Assembly: GCA_024434115.1 (NCBI GenBank)
Contig: QMIT01000011.1
Span: 62,001 to 126,000, forward strand
DNA from: Chloroflexota bacterium
GTDB lineage: Bacteria > Chloroflexota > Anaerolineae > Aggregatilineales > J027
Direction: 5' to 3'
DNA: 64,000 bases
The notes beneath the pieces were generated by a model. The model worked only from the letters and a program-made list of their open reading frames with translations. It had not been told where the DNA came from and did not search any database. How positions within the stretch are numbered: position 1 is the first letter of the stretch; every line of letters begins with the position of its first letter. Below are positions 35,750 to 45,396 of this stretch, in pieces. The position numbers and the translations under genes are program-made.

Positions 35750-36677
35750 CTTCCTCTGCTCCTAGCGCGGTTGTGACTTCGAGGAAAATTTCTTCAAGGG
35801 TAATGGCGACAGGGCGGAGTTCCAGCAGTTCAAGGCCATTTTCCAAGATCGCCGCCGCCAATGCCGGACGGACATCCTTGTTGTCTTTGACATTGACCAC
35901 TACGCCGTTTTGATAGGGTTCGGCAAATTTGACGCCCTGTATTTTAGAAAGGGTATTGGCAAGGGATTTTTGGTCGGCCCGTCCGCGTGCTTCGACATAA
36001 ATCCGACTCCCTAGATTCAGCTTGGAGCGGAGTTCGCGGGGAGCGCCCTGTGCCACAATTTGACCGCGATTGATAATGACCACCCGATCACAGATTTGTT
36101 CGGCTTCGGATAGGATATGGGTGCTGAACATAACGGTGTGTTGGGTGCGGAGGTCGCGGATAAAACTGCGCAAATCAGCCACTTGGGCGGGGTCAAGGCC
36201 GATGGTTGGTTCGTCCAAAATCAACACAGGCGGGTTGTGAATCAGCGATTGAGCCAAGCCGACCCGCTGACGCATCCCTTTGGAAATGCTGCGAATCAGG
36301 CTTTTAGCGCGGTGTTCCATGCCGACCAATGCCAGCACTTCTTGGGTGCGTTTTTTGCGCTCCGGCACATGCCGCAGTTCCGCCATAAATTCCAGATAGC
36401 CCTGCACGGTCATATCGGGATAGAGGGGTACGGTTTCCGGCAGATAGCCGATTTTCTCACGGGCAGCGAGGGATTCCTCAAAAATATCATGACCTGCGAC
36501 TTTGGCAACCCCGGAGGTTGGTGGCATAAATCCCGTCAAAATGCGCATGGTGGTGGTTTTGCCCGCGCCATTTGGCCCCAAAAAGCCGAGAATTTCACCT
36601 TCTCTAGCTTTAAAGGAAATACCATGTAGGGCGGTGAAATCCCCATATTTTTTCACCAGATTTTGGACTTCGATCAT
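35742..36677 (-). CDS. ABC transporter ATPase, GldA/CcmA-like
   Basis: 311 residues. Walker A (FLGPNGAGKTTTMRILTG, near residues 32-49), signature ISKGMRQRVGLAQSLIHNPP, Walker B (VLILDEPTIGLDPAQ) and the switch His (MFSTHILSEAEQ) are intact. It powers the ABC-2 permease GldF encoded just downstream. The start overlaps the M28 peptidase stop by four bases. C-terminal residues about 220-311 form the extra domain seen in the NatA/GldA branch. Export substrate unknown. Confidence 0.93.
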   Translation of the reverse strand: MIEVQNLVKKYGDFTALHGISFKAREGEILGFLGPNGAGKTTTMRILTGFMPPTSGVAKVAGHDIFEESLAAREKIGYLPETVPLYPDMTVQGYLEFMAELRHVPERKKRTQEVLALVGMEHRAKSLIRSISKGMRQRVGLAQSLIHNPPVLILDEPTIGLDPAQVADLRSFIRDLRTQHTVMFSTHILSEAEQICDRVVIINRGQIVAQGAPRELRSKLNLGSRIYVEARGRADQKSLANTLSKIQGVKFAEPYQNGVVVNVKDNKDVRPALAAAILENGLELLELRPVAITLEEIFLEVTTALGAEEDA

Positions 36678-37852
36678 TTTTGGCTTGTGTCCTCATCTAT
36701 TTTGGTTAAGACGGCCTGTATAAATTCATAAGCCCGTTGTTGCGTATCCATGTTCAAAACATCGGTGGTATCCCCGGTTTGTCGCCATTGGACGGGTGTA
36801 TTTCCAGCCCGTTCATAGCCCATAATCGCAGCGGCCTTGCAACCAGCACTAACCAGCGGCCCCACTGCATTGACGGTTATTAATGGGCGACCCATGACAC
36901 CGAGGGCAGGGTTAGCAGCAGCAACCTGCTCTAAAATGCACATTAAATTGGAGCCGGAGTGATAGCGTGAGCCAAAATCCGCCCCCCAACCGTGCTCTGT
37001 TACCCAGCACAATTCACCCGCGCCGATGCTGTCAATTGCCAACCACCATGCCGACTGCCATGCTTTACCATATTTGGCAGCCAATTCAGCCGCCCCATTA
37101 CAGCCCGCCGTTTCGCACCCCGTAAAAGCCAAGACCACTTCGGTGTTTTTCAGCGGGTGATGGGTCAATGCTTCCGCAAGTGCGAGCAAGAGGGCTACCC
37201 CTGAGGCATTATCATTCGCACCGGGGCTGTTTGGGCCAATTTCATCAGTGATGACCAACCCTGCCTGCCCGATCATCAACGCCCCGATCAAACGCCGCAT
37301 CCAGACCGGGGCATTTAGCGCGGTGAATAATGCCCCCGCAAACGCCAACACGGGCAAACTGCTGAATAGATAGGGGCTGTAAGGGCGCATTTGGGGTTGG
37401 GCTGAAAAACGGACAACATCGGTATCCAGATGGGCCAGCAGCACCACCCGTGTTTTGGGTTCGCTGGATTGGGCAGACAGGCGGGCGATGATGTTTTGGG
37501 AACGGCGCTGCGGCCAAAACCACTCCCCAAGCGCTGCACGCCCCGTCAAAGCACGACGGAAATTGTGATGGGCCAACAACGTCAGCGTCACGCTCAATAA
37601 TCGTAGGAGACGTGATTTGCCACTGCCCAATGCGCCGATTAATACGCCAAAATTGGCAAGAAGCGTGATAAAACCAAGCCGTTCACCCACCCGCCGAATG
37701 CTGTAGAAGGGCTGTTCTTGTACGTCGGTCAGGCCGATTTCGCGCAAACGGGAAACGACATACTGACCCGCCTCATATTCCTCTTGAGACAGGGGTGGAC
37801 GGACGCCGATGGTTTCCGTCAAATAGTGAATATCAGTTCGTACTTTTTCCAT
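36674..37852 (-). CDS. M28-family metallopeptidase with TM segments
   Basis: 392 residues. The co-catalytic zinc-peptidase motifs are present in order: LLAHLDTDVV (His and Asp ligands), SPGANDNASGVALLLALAE (bridging Asp), TGCETAGCNGA (catalytic Glu) and AIDSIGAGE (Asp). Hydrophobic segments near residues 55-75 and 175-205 suggest membrane association. It is the first gene of the exporter cluster and overlaps the ATPase gene by four bases. Cleavage of an exported peptide or peptidoglycan-derived product is plausible but not shown. Confidence 0.88.
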   Translation of the reverse strand: MEKVRTDIHYLTETIGVRPPLSQEEYEAGQYVVSRLREIGLTDVQEQPFYSIRRVGERLGFITLLANFGVLIGALGSGKSRLLRLLSVTLTLLAHHNFRRALTGRAALGEWFWPQRRSQNIIARLSAQSSEPKTRVVLLAHLDTDVVRFSAQPQMRPYSPYLFSSLPVLAFAGALFTALNAPVWMRRLIGALMIGQAGLVITDEIGPNSPGANDNASGVALLLALAEALTHHPLKNTEVVLAFTGCETAGCNGAAELAAKYGKAWQSAWWLAIDSIGAGELCWVTEHGWGADFGSRYHSGSNLMCILEQVAAANPALGVMGRPLITVNAVGPLVSAGCKAAAIMGYERAGNTPVQWRQTGDTTDVLNMDTQQRAYEFIQAVLTKIDEDTSQK

Positions 37853-37952
37853 ACGAAATAACTCGTTTCAAAGATATATGGGAACTTTTTTGCTCTGGTT
37901 AACGTCCTGCCCACAAAAGACCATTAGTCTTTTAAGGAGAATATTGCTACCC

Positions 37953-40160
37953 ATGAGAGCCAAAGCATCCCTGATTATAGCCCTGACTTTGGGGCTGGTC
38001 ATGGTAATTGCGAGTGTACTTCCGGTGATGGCCCAACAAGACACCACACCCACCACTGGAACCGCCCAACAATCTACCTCCCCCGTATTCATTAAATCAC
38101 ATCGGGTTTCGGTTGAAATTACCGATCAAATCGCCCGCACGACCATTGACCAAGTTTTTGTCAACGAAGGCACGGTGCAGGCTGAAGGCACCTATGTTTT
38201 CCCACTGCCACGCGGCGTCACCATTTCTGACCTAAAGATGATTATTGATGGCGTGCCCATCCAAGCCCAGATTTTGGAAAAAGATGAGGCCCGCGCCATT
38301 TATGACCAGATTGTACGCCAAATGCGCGACCCTGCATTGTTAGAGTATGTTGGAACAGACGCCATCCAAGCGAATGTATTCCCCATTCCGGCGGGTGGTC
38401 AGCGTACATTGCAAATCGAATATACCCAACTGCTGCCCGTTGAAAGCGGCCTTGTTCACTATGTTTACCCACTTCGTACCCGTCATGTCTCACCGCTGCC
38501 AGTTGGTGAATTGAGCATTCGCGTTAGTGTGGAATCCAACGATCCCATCAGCAACGTCTATTCGCCAACGCACCCGATTGCGATTGACCGCAAGAGCGAT
38601 ACCTCATTTGTGGCAGGATTTGAGACGACCAACACACAGGAACCCACCGATTTTAGCTTGTACTATGGGGTATCGGGTGAAGATATTAATCTCAATCTGC
38701 TGACTTACCGGGAAAGCGCGGGCGAAGACGGCTTTTTTGTCGTACTGGTCTCGCCACCCGTTGAAGTGGATGAGAGCCGTGTTATCCCCAAAGATGTAAT
38801 TGTGGTGCTGGATCAATCCGGCTCCATGTTCGGCGAAAAATGGGATCAGGCCCGTGCCGCGACCAAATATGTGTTGGATAACCTCAACAGCGAAGACCGC
38901 TTTAATTTGGTGGTGTTTAGCACCGGGGTCAATGTTTATGCCAACGACATGCAAGGCTTAGACGCGGTGGAAGATGCCAAAGATTGGATCAGCGGCCTAG
39001 AGGCGATTGGTGGCACGAACATTGATGGCGCTTTGAAGGCGGCCTTGGATATGAATGGGCGTGAACGCCAGACCGTCATCCTATTTTTGACCGATGGTCT
39101 ACCCACCGAGGGCGAGACGGTTGGTGCGAATATTTTGGCGAATGTAAAAGCCAATGCCCCCGAAAATGTTCGCTTCTTTACCTTTGGTGTCGGTGATGAT
39201 GTAGATACCGTGCTGCTCGATCAACTTAGCCAGAATTTTGGCGGAGTGTCGGCCTATGTGCGCCCAACAGAACGGGTGGATGAAGAAGTCAGCAATTTGT
39301 ATAACAAGATCAACTCACCTGTGCTGACCGATTTGGTGTTGGAAATTGAGGGGGTTAATGTCTATGACGTGTATCCCGCCATTGATAACCTCCCCGATTT
39401 GTTTATCGGCTCACAGTTGATTGTGACCGGACGCTATCGTGGCGACGCCGATAACGCCAGTTTGAAGTTAAGCGGCAAGGTCGAAAATGAGACCCAGACC
39501 TTTACCTATAGCGAACTCGATTTCCGGGCCAATGCAGGCGGCGAGGAATTGATTCCGCGCTTGTGGGCGACCCGCCGGATTGGGGATTTACTCAATCAGA
39601 TTCGACTGAATGGTGAGAATCCCGAATTGGTGGATAGCATCGTGCGCCTAAGCATCCGCTATGGGATTATCACGCCCTACACCTCCTTCCTAATCACTGA
39701 GGACGACATTTTCACCCAGACGGGTCGAGATGATGTACTGCGCGAGGCCGAAGCGCAGGTTGGACAGGCTTCGGGTGGGACTTCTGGTTCGGCTGCGGTA
39801 GATGCGGCTGAGACAACGAGCGATATGGCAAATGCGCCTGCCGCGATGCCCTTACCCACGATGACTGCTGCTGGAACACCGGGAGATTTCGGTGGCGGCG
39901 AAGTCCCAGCTACTGAAGGCTACTATGCCCCACAGCAGCCGATACAGATTATAGGAGACCGTACCTTTGTCTGGCGCGAGGGGGTGTGGATTGATACCAC
40001 CTATGACGCTGACACGATGGAACCAGAGCAAATTGTGTTCCTAAGCGATGCCTACTTTGAACTCTTGGACGCGGATGAACGAGTGGCCGAATTTTATGCG
40101 GTTGGCGACCATATCATCTTCGTTTTGGACGACCAAGCCTATGAGATTGTGCCAGAATAG
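37953..40160 (+). CDS. VIT and vWA domain secreted protein
   Basis: 735 residues from ATG 37953 (AAGGAGA upstream). After the signal peptide (ends VMAQQ) comes a VIT domain (about 45-170; SHRVSVEITDQIARTTIDQV) and then a von Willebrand A domain with a complete MIDAS (VVLDQSGSMFGEKWDQAR for DxSxS; the second Asp in FLTDGLPTEGE). C-terminal part (about 480-735) has a Ser/Thr/Ala-rich stretch near 630-660. VIT-vWA proteins of the inter-alpha-trypsin-inhibitor type are secreted or surface bound and bind protein partners via metal. It shares a 100-base divergent promoter region with the M28 cluster. Confidence 0.9.
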   Translation: MRAKASLIIALTLGLVMVIASVLPVMAQQDTTPTTGTAQQSTSPVFIKSHRVSVEITDQIARTTIDQVFVNEGTVQAEGTYVFPLPRGVTISDLKMIIDGVPIQAQILEKDEARAIYDQIVRQMRDPALLEYVGTDAIQANVFPIPAGGQRTLQIEYTQLLPVESGLVHYVYPLRTRHVSPLPVGELSIRVSVESNDPISNVYSPTHPIAIDRKSDTSFVAGFETTNTQEPTDFSLYYGVSGEDINLNLLTYRESAGEDGFFVVLVSPPVEVDESRVIPKDVIVVLDQSGSMFGEKWDQARAATKYVLDNLNSEDRFNLVVFSTGVNVYANDMQGLDAVEDAKDWISGLEAIGGTNIDGALKAALDMNGRERQTVILFLTDGLPTEGETVGANILANVKANAPENVRFFTFGVGDDVDTVLLDQLSQNFGGVSAYVRPTERVDEEVSNLYNKINSPVLTDLVLEIEGVNVYDVYPAIDNLPDLFIGSQLIVTGRYRGDADNASLKLSGKVENETQTFTYSELDFRANAGGEELIPRLWATRRIGDLLNQIRLNGENPELVDSIVRLSIRYGIITPYTSFLITEDDIFTQTGRDDVLREAEAQVGQASGGTSGSAAVDAAETTSDMANAPAAMPLPTMTAAGTPGDFGGGEVPATEGYYAPQQPIQIIGDRTFVWREGVWIDTTYDADTMEPEQIVFLSDAYFELLDADERVAEFYAVGDHIIFVLDDQAYEIVPE

Positions 40161-40191
40161 TCACTAGATTCTGACAAATTTTGTACACCAG

Positions 40192-40229
40192 ACGGGCGGC
40201 GGAATAGACTCTGCTGCCCGTTTGCATTT
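40192..40229 (+). terminator. Terminator after the vWA gene
   Basis: ACGGGCGGCGG (40192-40202) pairs with CTGCTGCCCGT (40211-40221) with two G-T pairs and an 8-base loop, followed by TTGCATTT. Confidence 0.6.
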
Positions 40230-40256
40230 GGCATGTAACGGCGGCGGCGCTACAAT
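40228..40256 (+). promoter_or_regulatory. Promoter of the lipoprotein gene
   Basis: TTGGCA (40228-40233), 17-base spacer, TACAAT (40251-40256). Transcription would start near 40263, about 40 bases before the ATG at 40304. Confidence 0.65.
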
Positions 40257-40303
40257 GCTGTACACGTACTGGCTTGTACGCGGTAGTTCAAGGAGCGCAG
40301 CGC

Positions 40304-41125
40304 ATGTTAAAGGGTTTACTCCCTAACCCAATGAATCGGCGTTTTGTCAGCCTGTTGTTGATTGGCCTGTTATTGCTGGCAGCCTGTAACAAGGATGACA
40401 ATAGGAATAAAGGTGATGGAAATTCGTCCAATACGGATAATTTAGGATTGTTTGAATGGGATCGTTCGCCAGAGACAATCATTTTGCGGATGGACGATCA
40501 AGCAAATTATGAACCCCAAGCCTATTTTGATAACGATGTTCCCTTATGCACCTTATGGGGGGATGGACGGCTGGTGTGGGTCAATATTCTGTCAGGGCGG
40601 AATGAAATTTTAGAGGCCCGCCTCACAGATGACCAAATCCGCAGTTTGATTGAAACGATTATTCGTACAGGTTTCTACGATTGGCAAAATGATATTGTGC
40701 CGCCCAGCACCGATAGCCCTGTGTTGGAAAGCCTGACCCTAAATTTATATGACTCTAACCGCACCGTCGAACGCTATTCGCCATGGCCCGCCAATGGATT
40801 TGCGACCCTGCGCCAGACCTGTGCCGATTTGGTCGAATCCCGCGCTCTGGTCATCCCTACCGGGGGGTGGATGAAGGCGTATGAGGTTGAGGCAGACTCC
40901 AGCGCCAAAATCATTCCTTGGCCCCGTACCGCTCCTTTTTCCCTAGAGGAACTTGCCAGCAGTGGCACCCCGCGCTGGATCGAAAGCCCTTGGGCGGAAT
41001 TTGTCTGGACAAATATCACCCGTGAATTAGGGGTAGTGCAGGTGCGTGAGGGCAGCAAATCCTATCTGGTGAGTTTGCAAGTCCCCGGCATTTCGCGTGA
41101 TGCCCCACCTGCCCCTGAAAGTTAA
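40304..41125 (+). CDS. Putative lipoprotein of unknown function
   Basis: 273 residues from ATG 40304, which follows AAGGAG eight bases upstream. The signal sequence ends in LLAAC (Cys near residue 28), so it is a likely lipoprotein, followed by an Asn/Asp-rich linker (about 29-48). The mature part is predicted beta-rich (LRMDDQANYEPQAYFDNDVP, LESLTLNLYDSNRTVERYSP) and has no family I recognise. It is transcribed on its own from a good promoter. Confidence 0.72.
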   Translation: MLKGLLPNPMNRRFVSLLLIGLLLLAACNKDDNRNKGDGNSSNTDNLGLFEWDRSPETIILRMDDQANYEPQAYFDNDVPLCTLWGDGRLVWVNILSGRNEILEARLTDDQIRSLIETIIRTGFYDWQNDIVPPSTDSPVLESLTLNLYDSNRTVERYSPWPANGFATLRQTCADLVESRALVIPTGGWMKAYEVEADSSAKIIPWPRTAPFSLEELASSGTPRWIESPWAEFVWTNITRELGVVQVREGSKSYLVSLQVPGISRDAPPAPES

Positions 41126-41135
41126 TCAATGAATA

Positions 41136-41176
41136 TATAGGCTGAATCTGGAATGATGCTTTCGATTCAGCCTATA
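41136..41176. terminator. Bidirectional inverted repeat between convergent genes
   Basis: A perfect 13-bp stem (41136-41148 with 41164-41176) and 15-base loop lie between the lipoprotein gene and the glycosyltransferase. There is no strong T tract on either strand, but the position suggests shared termination. Confidence 0.6.
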
Positions 41177-41178
41177 GT

Positions 41179-42789
41179 CTATTGAGGCGTACAACCGCGT
41201 GTGTTCCCTTTTGTCCAGTCAAGTGTGTAGACCTTCATGTTGTCACCAGCTATTTCTTTGAGATAGGGCGAATCGGTAATGTAGGCCAGTTCGATACGTG
41301 GATCATCGTCCTCAGCGGGATTTTGGGTCGTCAAAACCATCATCCACTTCGCTCCCTTCTTACACATCAATTCCATCGTTTTTTCGCGGTCAGTGATAAT
41401 TGGCACAACCTCTGGGCTGACCAAACCCGCAATATCAAACACGTGCTCACGCGGGGCAAAATAGCCCAATGCCCCAATGTCATGCACCGCGAAAACATCC
41501 TCTTTAGAGACATTTAGCTCAACCCATTTCGACGCCTTGACCATCTCAGTGTTGATAAGTTTGACATCTTCACCATAGACCTTGCCACCAATCCACCAAA
41601 AACCGGGGACTGCCAAAATCGCGCTCAGGGCGAGGGTGCGCGTTAGGACACGTTTGGGGGCGGAATTTTTGCCCCATTCGACAATGATCCATGTGCCCCC
41701 AACACCGTAGAGCAGCAGGGTCGGCAAAACAGGCATGACATAACGCCCATGATGGAAATAAACGGGCATGACAATCAGATAGACGGTGAAATGAGCGAGA
41801 CCCCACAAAATGGGCAGAAGGTATAACCATTTTAGGGCGATTTTTTGACGGGCAATGGCAATTATTCCCACGATCACCGCCGGTACCCACATCAACTGCG
41901 CCCCGGCCAACATGGTGATGCCCATCTTCCAAATGCGCGTGCCGATAAATTCCTCACGGAAGCCCGCGTTATAGGCGATTTTGGCGCGAACAGTGGAGGG
42001 GAGAGGTTCGCCGATGAGAGATAGGTTGATGGCGATATAGGGAATCATGATGATGGCTGCCCCAATTGCCACCCCGATGCCCCACGTCACAAACGTTTTG
42101 AAGTCAGGATAGATGCGGCAGACCCAAACGATTAGCCCACCAAGCCCTAACAGCAGCAATCCTTCAGGCCGATTTAAATAACACAAGCCGCTGATGAAAC
42201 CAATCACCATGCCATTTTTTAAGACCTGTTGGTGGGTGGTTTTGGGCAGACCGGGTTCTTGCCAGAAACGCCAAATCAAAATGAGACTGAAGGTGATAAA
42301 CCACATGGTCTCCATGCCCGACGCAGCCGCCCAAATCAGATGCCACGACAGAATAATCAACAGCCCTGTGCCCGGCCCAACCCATTTAAGATTCGGAAAG
42401 AGTTGTTCGGCTAGGCGCACACTGACCGAACCCGCCACTGTCAGCGCGATTACGCCTAATAGATGGGCCCACAGCACAGGCGAGAGACCCAACAACTGTC
42501 CAATGGCAAGCGCGGCAGTGTACAGTGGGCCACTCGAAGCCGCCGAAGGTTGACCGGGGATGTAGGCCCATTCGCCATGTCGTGCCAGATTGCGGGCATA
42601 GACCTGATGAATCCAAGAATCGTCCAGTGGAAAGCCTGCCCGATCATAAACTGCCGCAAAAATGGTATAGCCGATGATGCTGAGGGCCGAGATCAGCAGC
42701 AGCAAAAGATCAATTGGGCGAATTCCCAGTCGGGTGGCAGCGGCTGGCATAGGGAATGGCTTCTTCAATGAAGCGATAGATACGGACAT
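41179..42789 (-). CDS. Polytopic glycosyltransferase-like membrane protein
   Basis: 536 residues, about 12 TM segments. The first loop DRAGFPLDDSWIHQVYARNL carries the acidic pair expected of GT-C-fold lipid-linked-sugar transferases, and the C-terminal region has FAVHDIGALGYFAPREHVFD with DIAGLVSPE, a block I associate with this Chloroflexota-type family. Its start (ATG with GGAG four bases before) lies 80 bases inside the end of the upstream glycosyltransferase gene, in another frame, so the two are tightly coupled. It probably transfers a sugar from a polyprenyl phosphate outside the membrane. Confidence 0.8.
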   Translation of the reverse strand: MSVSIASLKKPFPMPAAATRLGIRPIDLLLLLISALSIIGYTIFAAVYDRAGFPLDDSWIHQVYARNLARHGEWAYIPGQPSAASSGPLYTAALAIGQLLGLSPVLWAHLLGVIALTVAGSVSVRLAEQLFPNLKWVGPGTGLLIILSWHLIWAAASGMETMWFITFSLILIWRFWQEPGLPKTTHQQVLKNGMVIGFISGLCYLNRPEGLLLLGLGGLIVWVCRIYPDFKTFVTWGIGVAIGAAIIMIPYIAINLSLIGEPLPSTVRAKIAYNAGFREEFIGTRIWKMGITMLAGAQLMWVPAVIVGIIAIARQKIALKWLYLLPILWGLAHFTVYLIVMPVYFHHGRYVMPVLPTLLLYGVGGTWIIVEWGKNSAPKRVLTRTLALSAILAVPGFWWIGGKVYGEDVKLINTEMVKASKWVELNVSKEDVFAVHDIGALGYFAPREHVFDIAGLVSPEVVPIITDREKTMELMCKKGAKWMMVLTTQNPAEDDDPRIELAYITDSPYLKEIAGDNMKVYTLDWTKGNTRGCTPQ

Positions 42790-44305
42790 CGTCTCCGGTT
42801 CCTTCTGTATTGCTATCTAAATGGGCAATTAGCTCTAAAAATGGCGGTGGAGGGGCGCCTTTATCAATCAGCGGGGTAAACGCATCGGTAACGTTTTTAT
42901 CAATCACCAGATGGGTGACACAATAGCGGCTGGCAATTTCTGGCAGGCGGTCAAGCGGTGCATCGGGCAAATTGACACTCATCAACCCCGTATGAAAATA
43001 CCACGCGGGTGGGTCATTTACCATCAAAACGGCATCGGCTGGCAAATAGGTGTTGATTTCATCATAGTCAGGGGCTTCTTCCCGATTTTGCGCTTGGGCT
43101 GACCATGCAAAACCACTCAAGCTGATGACTAAAACCAATGCCGCTGTGCCAAAGACCGTGCGGGCCTGTGGAGGATGCCATCTGCGCCGTTGGGCTGCCC
43201 AATTGATCCCGTCATCGAGGCCCATAATCCCCAAGATGGCCCAAAACGGTACAAGGGCTGATGAGGAATGGAACAATCCACCGCGATAGCCGGGAAAGGC
43301 AAAAATAAACGTCATAGCGAGATGCAGGCCTAACGCATAAATCCAGAATCCCGTGAGCAAGCGATTTTTGCGGCGTTTCCACAGGGCTGCCAGTGCAAAT
43401 GGGCCGATCAAAATCCATGTTTCCACCGCCAGCCATGTCCCAAAATTGCTCAGTAGGGCGTTCCAACGTGATTCCAAAATATTATCTGCACCCCAATCCA
43501 CAAAATTCGAGAATGACCAGTCCACCGGATAGGCGAATAATTCATTGTAGCCCCGCAGGAAGGCCGTCTTAATTCCGCCGCTGGGGATAGGGGAGTTCAT
43601 GACATCCAGATTGCGGATAAACCACGCCAGCATGACTATTAAATAGGCGGCAAGCGTGCTGGTGGCGGCTTTCCAGTTGGGGCGAGGCCACAGGGTCAGC
43701 AAGAGGGCGACCAATAAAAGCAACAGGCCATCGGCGCGGGTTAGATGGGCTAGGCCGCTGAGTGCCCCACTGAGCGCGAACCACCGCCAATCGTGCTTTT
43801 GATACCCAAGCCCCATTGTAATCAGCGCCCCGGCCCCGACCAAGCCATAGAGGGCAAACGTATCGGTGTTGGCCCAAAAAGGGAAGAAGAATCCACCAAA
43901 GAGGACAATTAAGCCTGTCATCCAGCTATAGCGGCGTGTGCCCCCTAATGTGTATCCTAGCCAGCCCCCCATCACGACCAACCCTGCCAGCGCCAAAACC
44001 GATGGAATTTGAGCGGCATTAAAATTCGCGCCAAAAATCACCATGCTGCCCGCACTGAGAATTGAAGCCAGCGGCATCCAATAGGTGTGACTGGGGGCGG
44101 GAATTTTATCGGGTGGGTTGAGATAAATCCATACATACGGGTCGGTTAGCCCGTCGCCCTGTGCCAAACGCTGACCCGCATTGAAATAATAATAGGCGTC
44201 GGTGTAGCCGGGTTCATCCAAGAGGACAATCAATAGACAGCCAACCAGCACAGCCAACCCAAACATCCACACAAAATCGCGGCGCATTCTTTTTTGCCTA
44301 CCCAA
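42710..44305 (-). CDS. Polytopic glycosyltransferase-like membrane protein (PMT_2 type)
   Basis: 531 residues, about 11 TM segments. The first extracytoplasmic loop EPGYTDAYYYFNAGQRLAQG carries a conserved Asp, and HTYWMPLASILSAG follows, fitting the PMT_2/ArnT-like GT-C group. A large C-terminal extracytoplasmic region (about 410-531) with YDEINTYLPADAVLMVND resembles the end of the neighbouring protein. It is the first gene of the pair, and its last 80 bases also encode the start of the next gene. Substrate unknown. Confidence 0.8.
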   Translation of the reverse strand: MGRQKRMRRDFVWMFGLAVLVGCLLIVLLDEPGYTDAYYYFNAGQRLAQGDGLTDPYVWIYLNPPDKIPAPSHTYWMPLASILSAGSMVIFGANFNAAQIPSVLALAGLVVMGGWLGYTLGGTRRYSWMTGLIVLFGGFFFPFWANTDTFALYGLVGAGALITMGLGYQKHDWRWFALSGALSGLAHLTRADGLLLLLVALLLTLWPRPNWKAATSTLAAYLIVMLAWFIRNLDVMNSPIPSGGIKTAFLRGYNELFAYPVDWSFSNFVDWGADNILESRWNALLSNFGTWLAVETWILIGPFALAALWKRRKNRLLTGFWIYALGLHLAMTFIFAFPGYRGGLFHSSSALVPFWAILGIMGLDDGINWAAQRRRWHPPQARTVFGTAALVLVISLSGFAWSAQAQNREEAPDYDEINTYLPADAVLMVNDPPAWYFHTGLMSVNLPDAPLDRLPEIASRYCVTHLVIDKNVTDAFTPLIDKGAPPPPFLELIAHLDSNTEGTGDDVRIYRFIEEAIPYASRCHPTGNSPN

Positions 44306-44375
44306 TGGGTGATGAGAAATTTATCCATGAGTGTAGTCCAAAATGGTGAAATATGCCGAATCGTGGGGGAATATT

Positions 44376-44410
44376 GACAAAAAATCCCTCCTCAAAATCT
44401 TGGGAGGGAT
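44376..44410 (-). terminator. Terminator after the epimerase-like gene
   Basis: ATCCCTCC (44384-44391) pairs with GGAGGGAT (44403-44410). On the minus strand TTTTTTGTC follows at once, a strong intrinsic terminator. Confidence 0.85.
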
Positions 44411-44431
44411 GATAAGTGGGGTGTGTTGAAA

Positions 44432-45385
44432 TTAGGCCACTTTGGTGTCTTGGGTGTGGTCGCGGAACCATGCAACGGTAGTGTGGATGGCCTCTTGCAG
44501 GGGAGTGACATCTGCGCCAAAGGCTTTGGCAAATTGGTCGTGGCTCATAATAAACGGCTCGTTGAATTCGTAGTACATCTCGACCAGTTCATGCAAGGGG
44601 GGAACAAATAGACCCATCGCTCGGAGGATGAATTTATTGGCAACTTGCAAGCGCGGCGTGTGGCCCGTTTCCTGATAGACCCTAGTCACAAATTCGCGTG
44701 TGGTCACGGTTTCCGGCGCGGGTAGATGCCAGATTTGACCCAACGCCTCTTCGCGCTCCCCCAATGTCACCAGTGCCTTGCCGATGTCGGGCACATAGCT
44801 GTAGGTGTGCGGCAAATCAGGATTGCCGATTATCTGCGCCGCTTTGCCAGCCAGTGCCGCCAAAAACAAACGATCCCCCGCTGCTGAATCCATTGCCCCC
44901 GGCCCAAAATAATCGGAGGCTCGGCCAATCGCGGCCCGCACTTTGCCACTGCGATGTGCGGCCATAATCTCTTGAGCCATCTTTGCGCGGGTCATCCCTT
45001 TGCGGCTGGTGGCTTTATAGGGTAAATCTTCAGTGAGGGGTTTGCCTGCCGTTGGGCCATACATATACAGGTTGTCCATTACAATCAATTTTGCCCCTGC
45101 CGAAGCCGCCCCTTCCAATACGCCAGCTTGCAGTGCTGGGAAGAGTTTAACCCATTCGGTATAGGGTGGATTGGTACATTGATAGACCACACTCGCCCCC
45201 GTTGCAGCCTCCCGTGTGAAGGCATGGTCAGTGACATCGCCTTTCATGATTTCGACCCCGTTGGGCACATCGGCTTTGCCACTGCGATTGACGACCCGCA
45301 CTTTTTTGCCGCGATTGACCAGTTCTTGAGTGACGGCGCGACCCACCGGGCCGGTGCCAAAAACAACGTTTAGTTCGGTAGGCAT
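44432..45385 (-). CDS. NAD(P)-dependent epimerase/dehydratase-like protein (atypical SDR)
   Basis: 317 residues. The N-terminal dinucleotide-binding motif VVFGTGPVGRAVTQELVNRG and the acidic/basic residues after it (RVVNRSGK) suggest NADP preference. ASDYFGPGAMDSAAGDRLF and HLPAPETVTTREFV blocks are typical of atypical extended SDRs; no clear YxxxK is evident, as in several members of that group. It follows the TetR regulator by 11 bases in the same direction and is most likely that regulator's target. Confidence 0.82.
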   Translation of the reverse strand: MPTELNVVFGTGPVGRAVTQELVNRGKKVRVVNRSGKADVPNGVEIMKGDVTDHAFTREAATGASVVYQCTNPPYTEWVKLFPALQAGVLEGAASAGAKLIVMDNLYMYGPTAGKPLTEDLPYKATSRKGMTRAKMAQEIMAAHRSGKVRAAIGRASDYFGPGAMDSAAGDRLFLAALAGKAAQIIGNPDLPHTYSYVPDIGKALVTLGEREEALGQIWHLPAPETVTTREFVTRVYQETGHTPRLQVANKFILRAMGLFVPPLHELVEMYYEFNEPFIMSHDQFAKAFGADVTPLQEAIHTTVAWFRDHTQDTKVA

Positions 45386-45396
45386 GGTTCGTTTCC

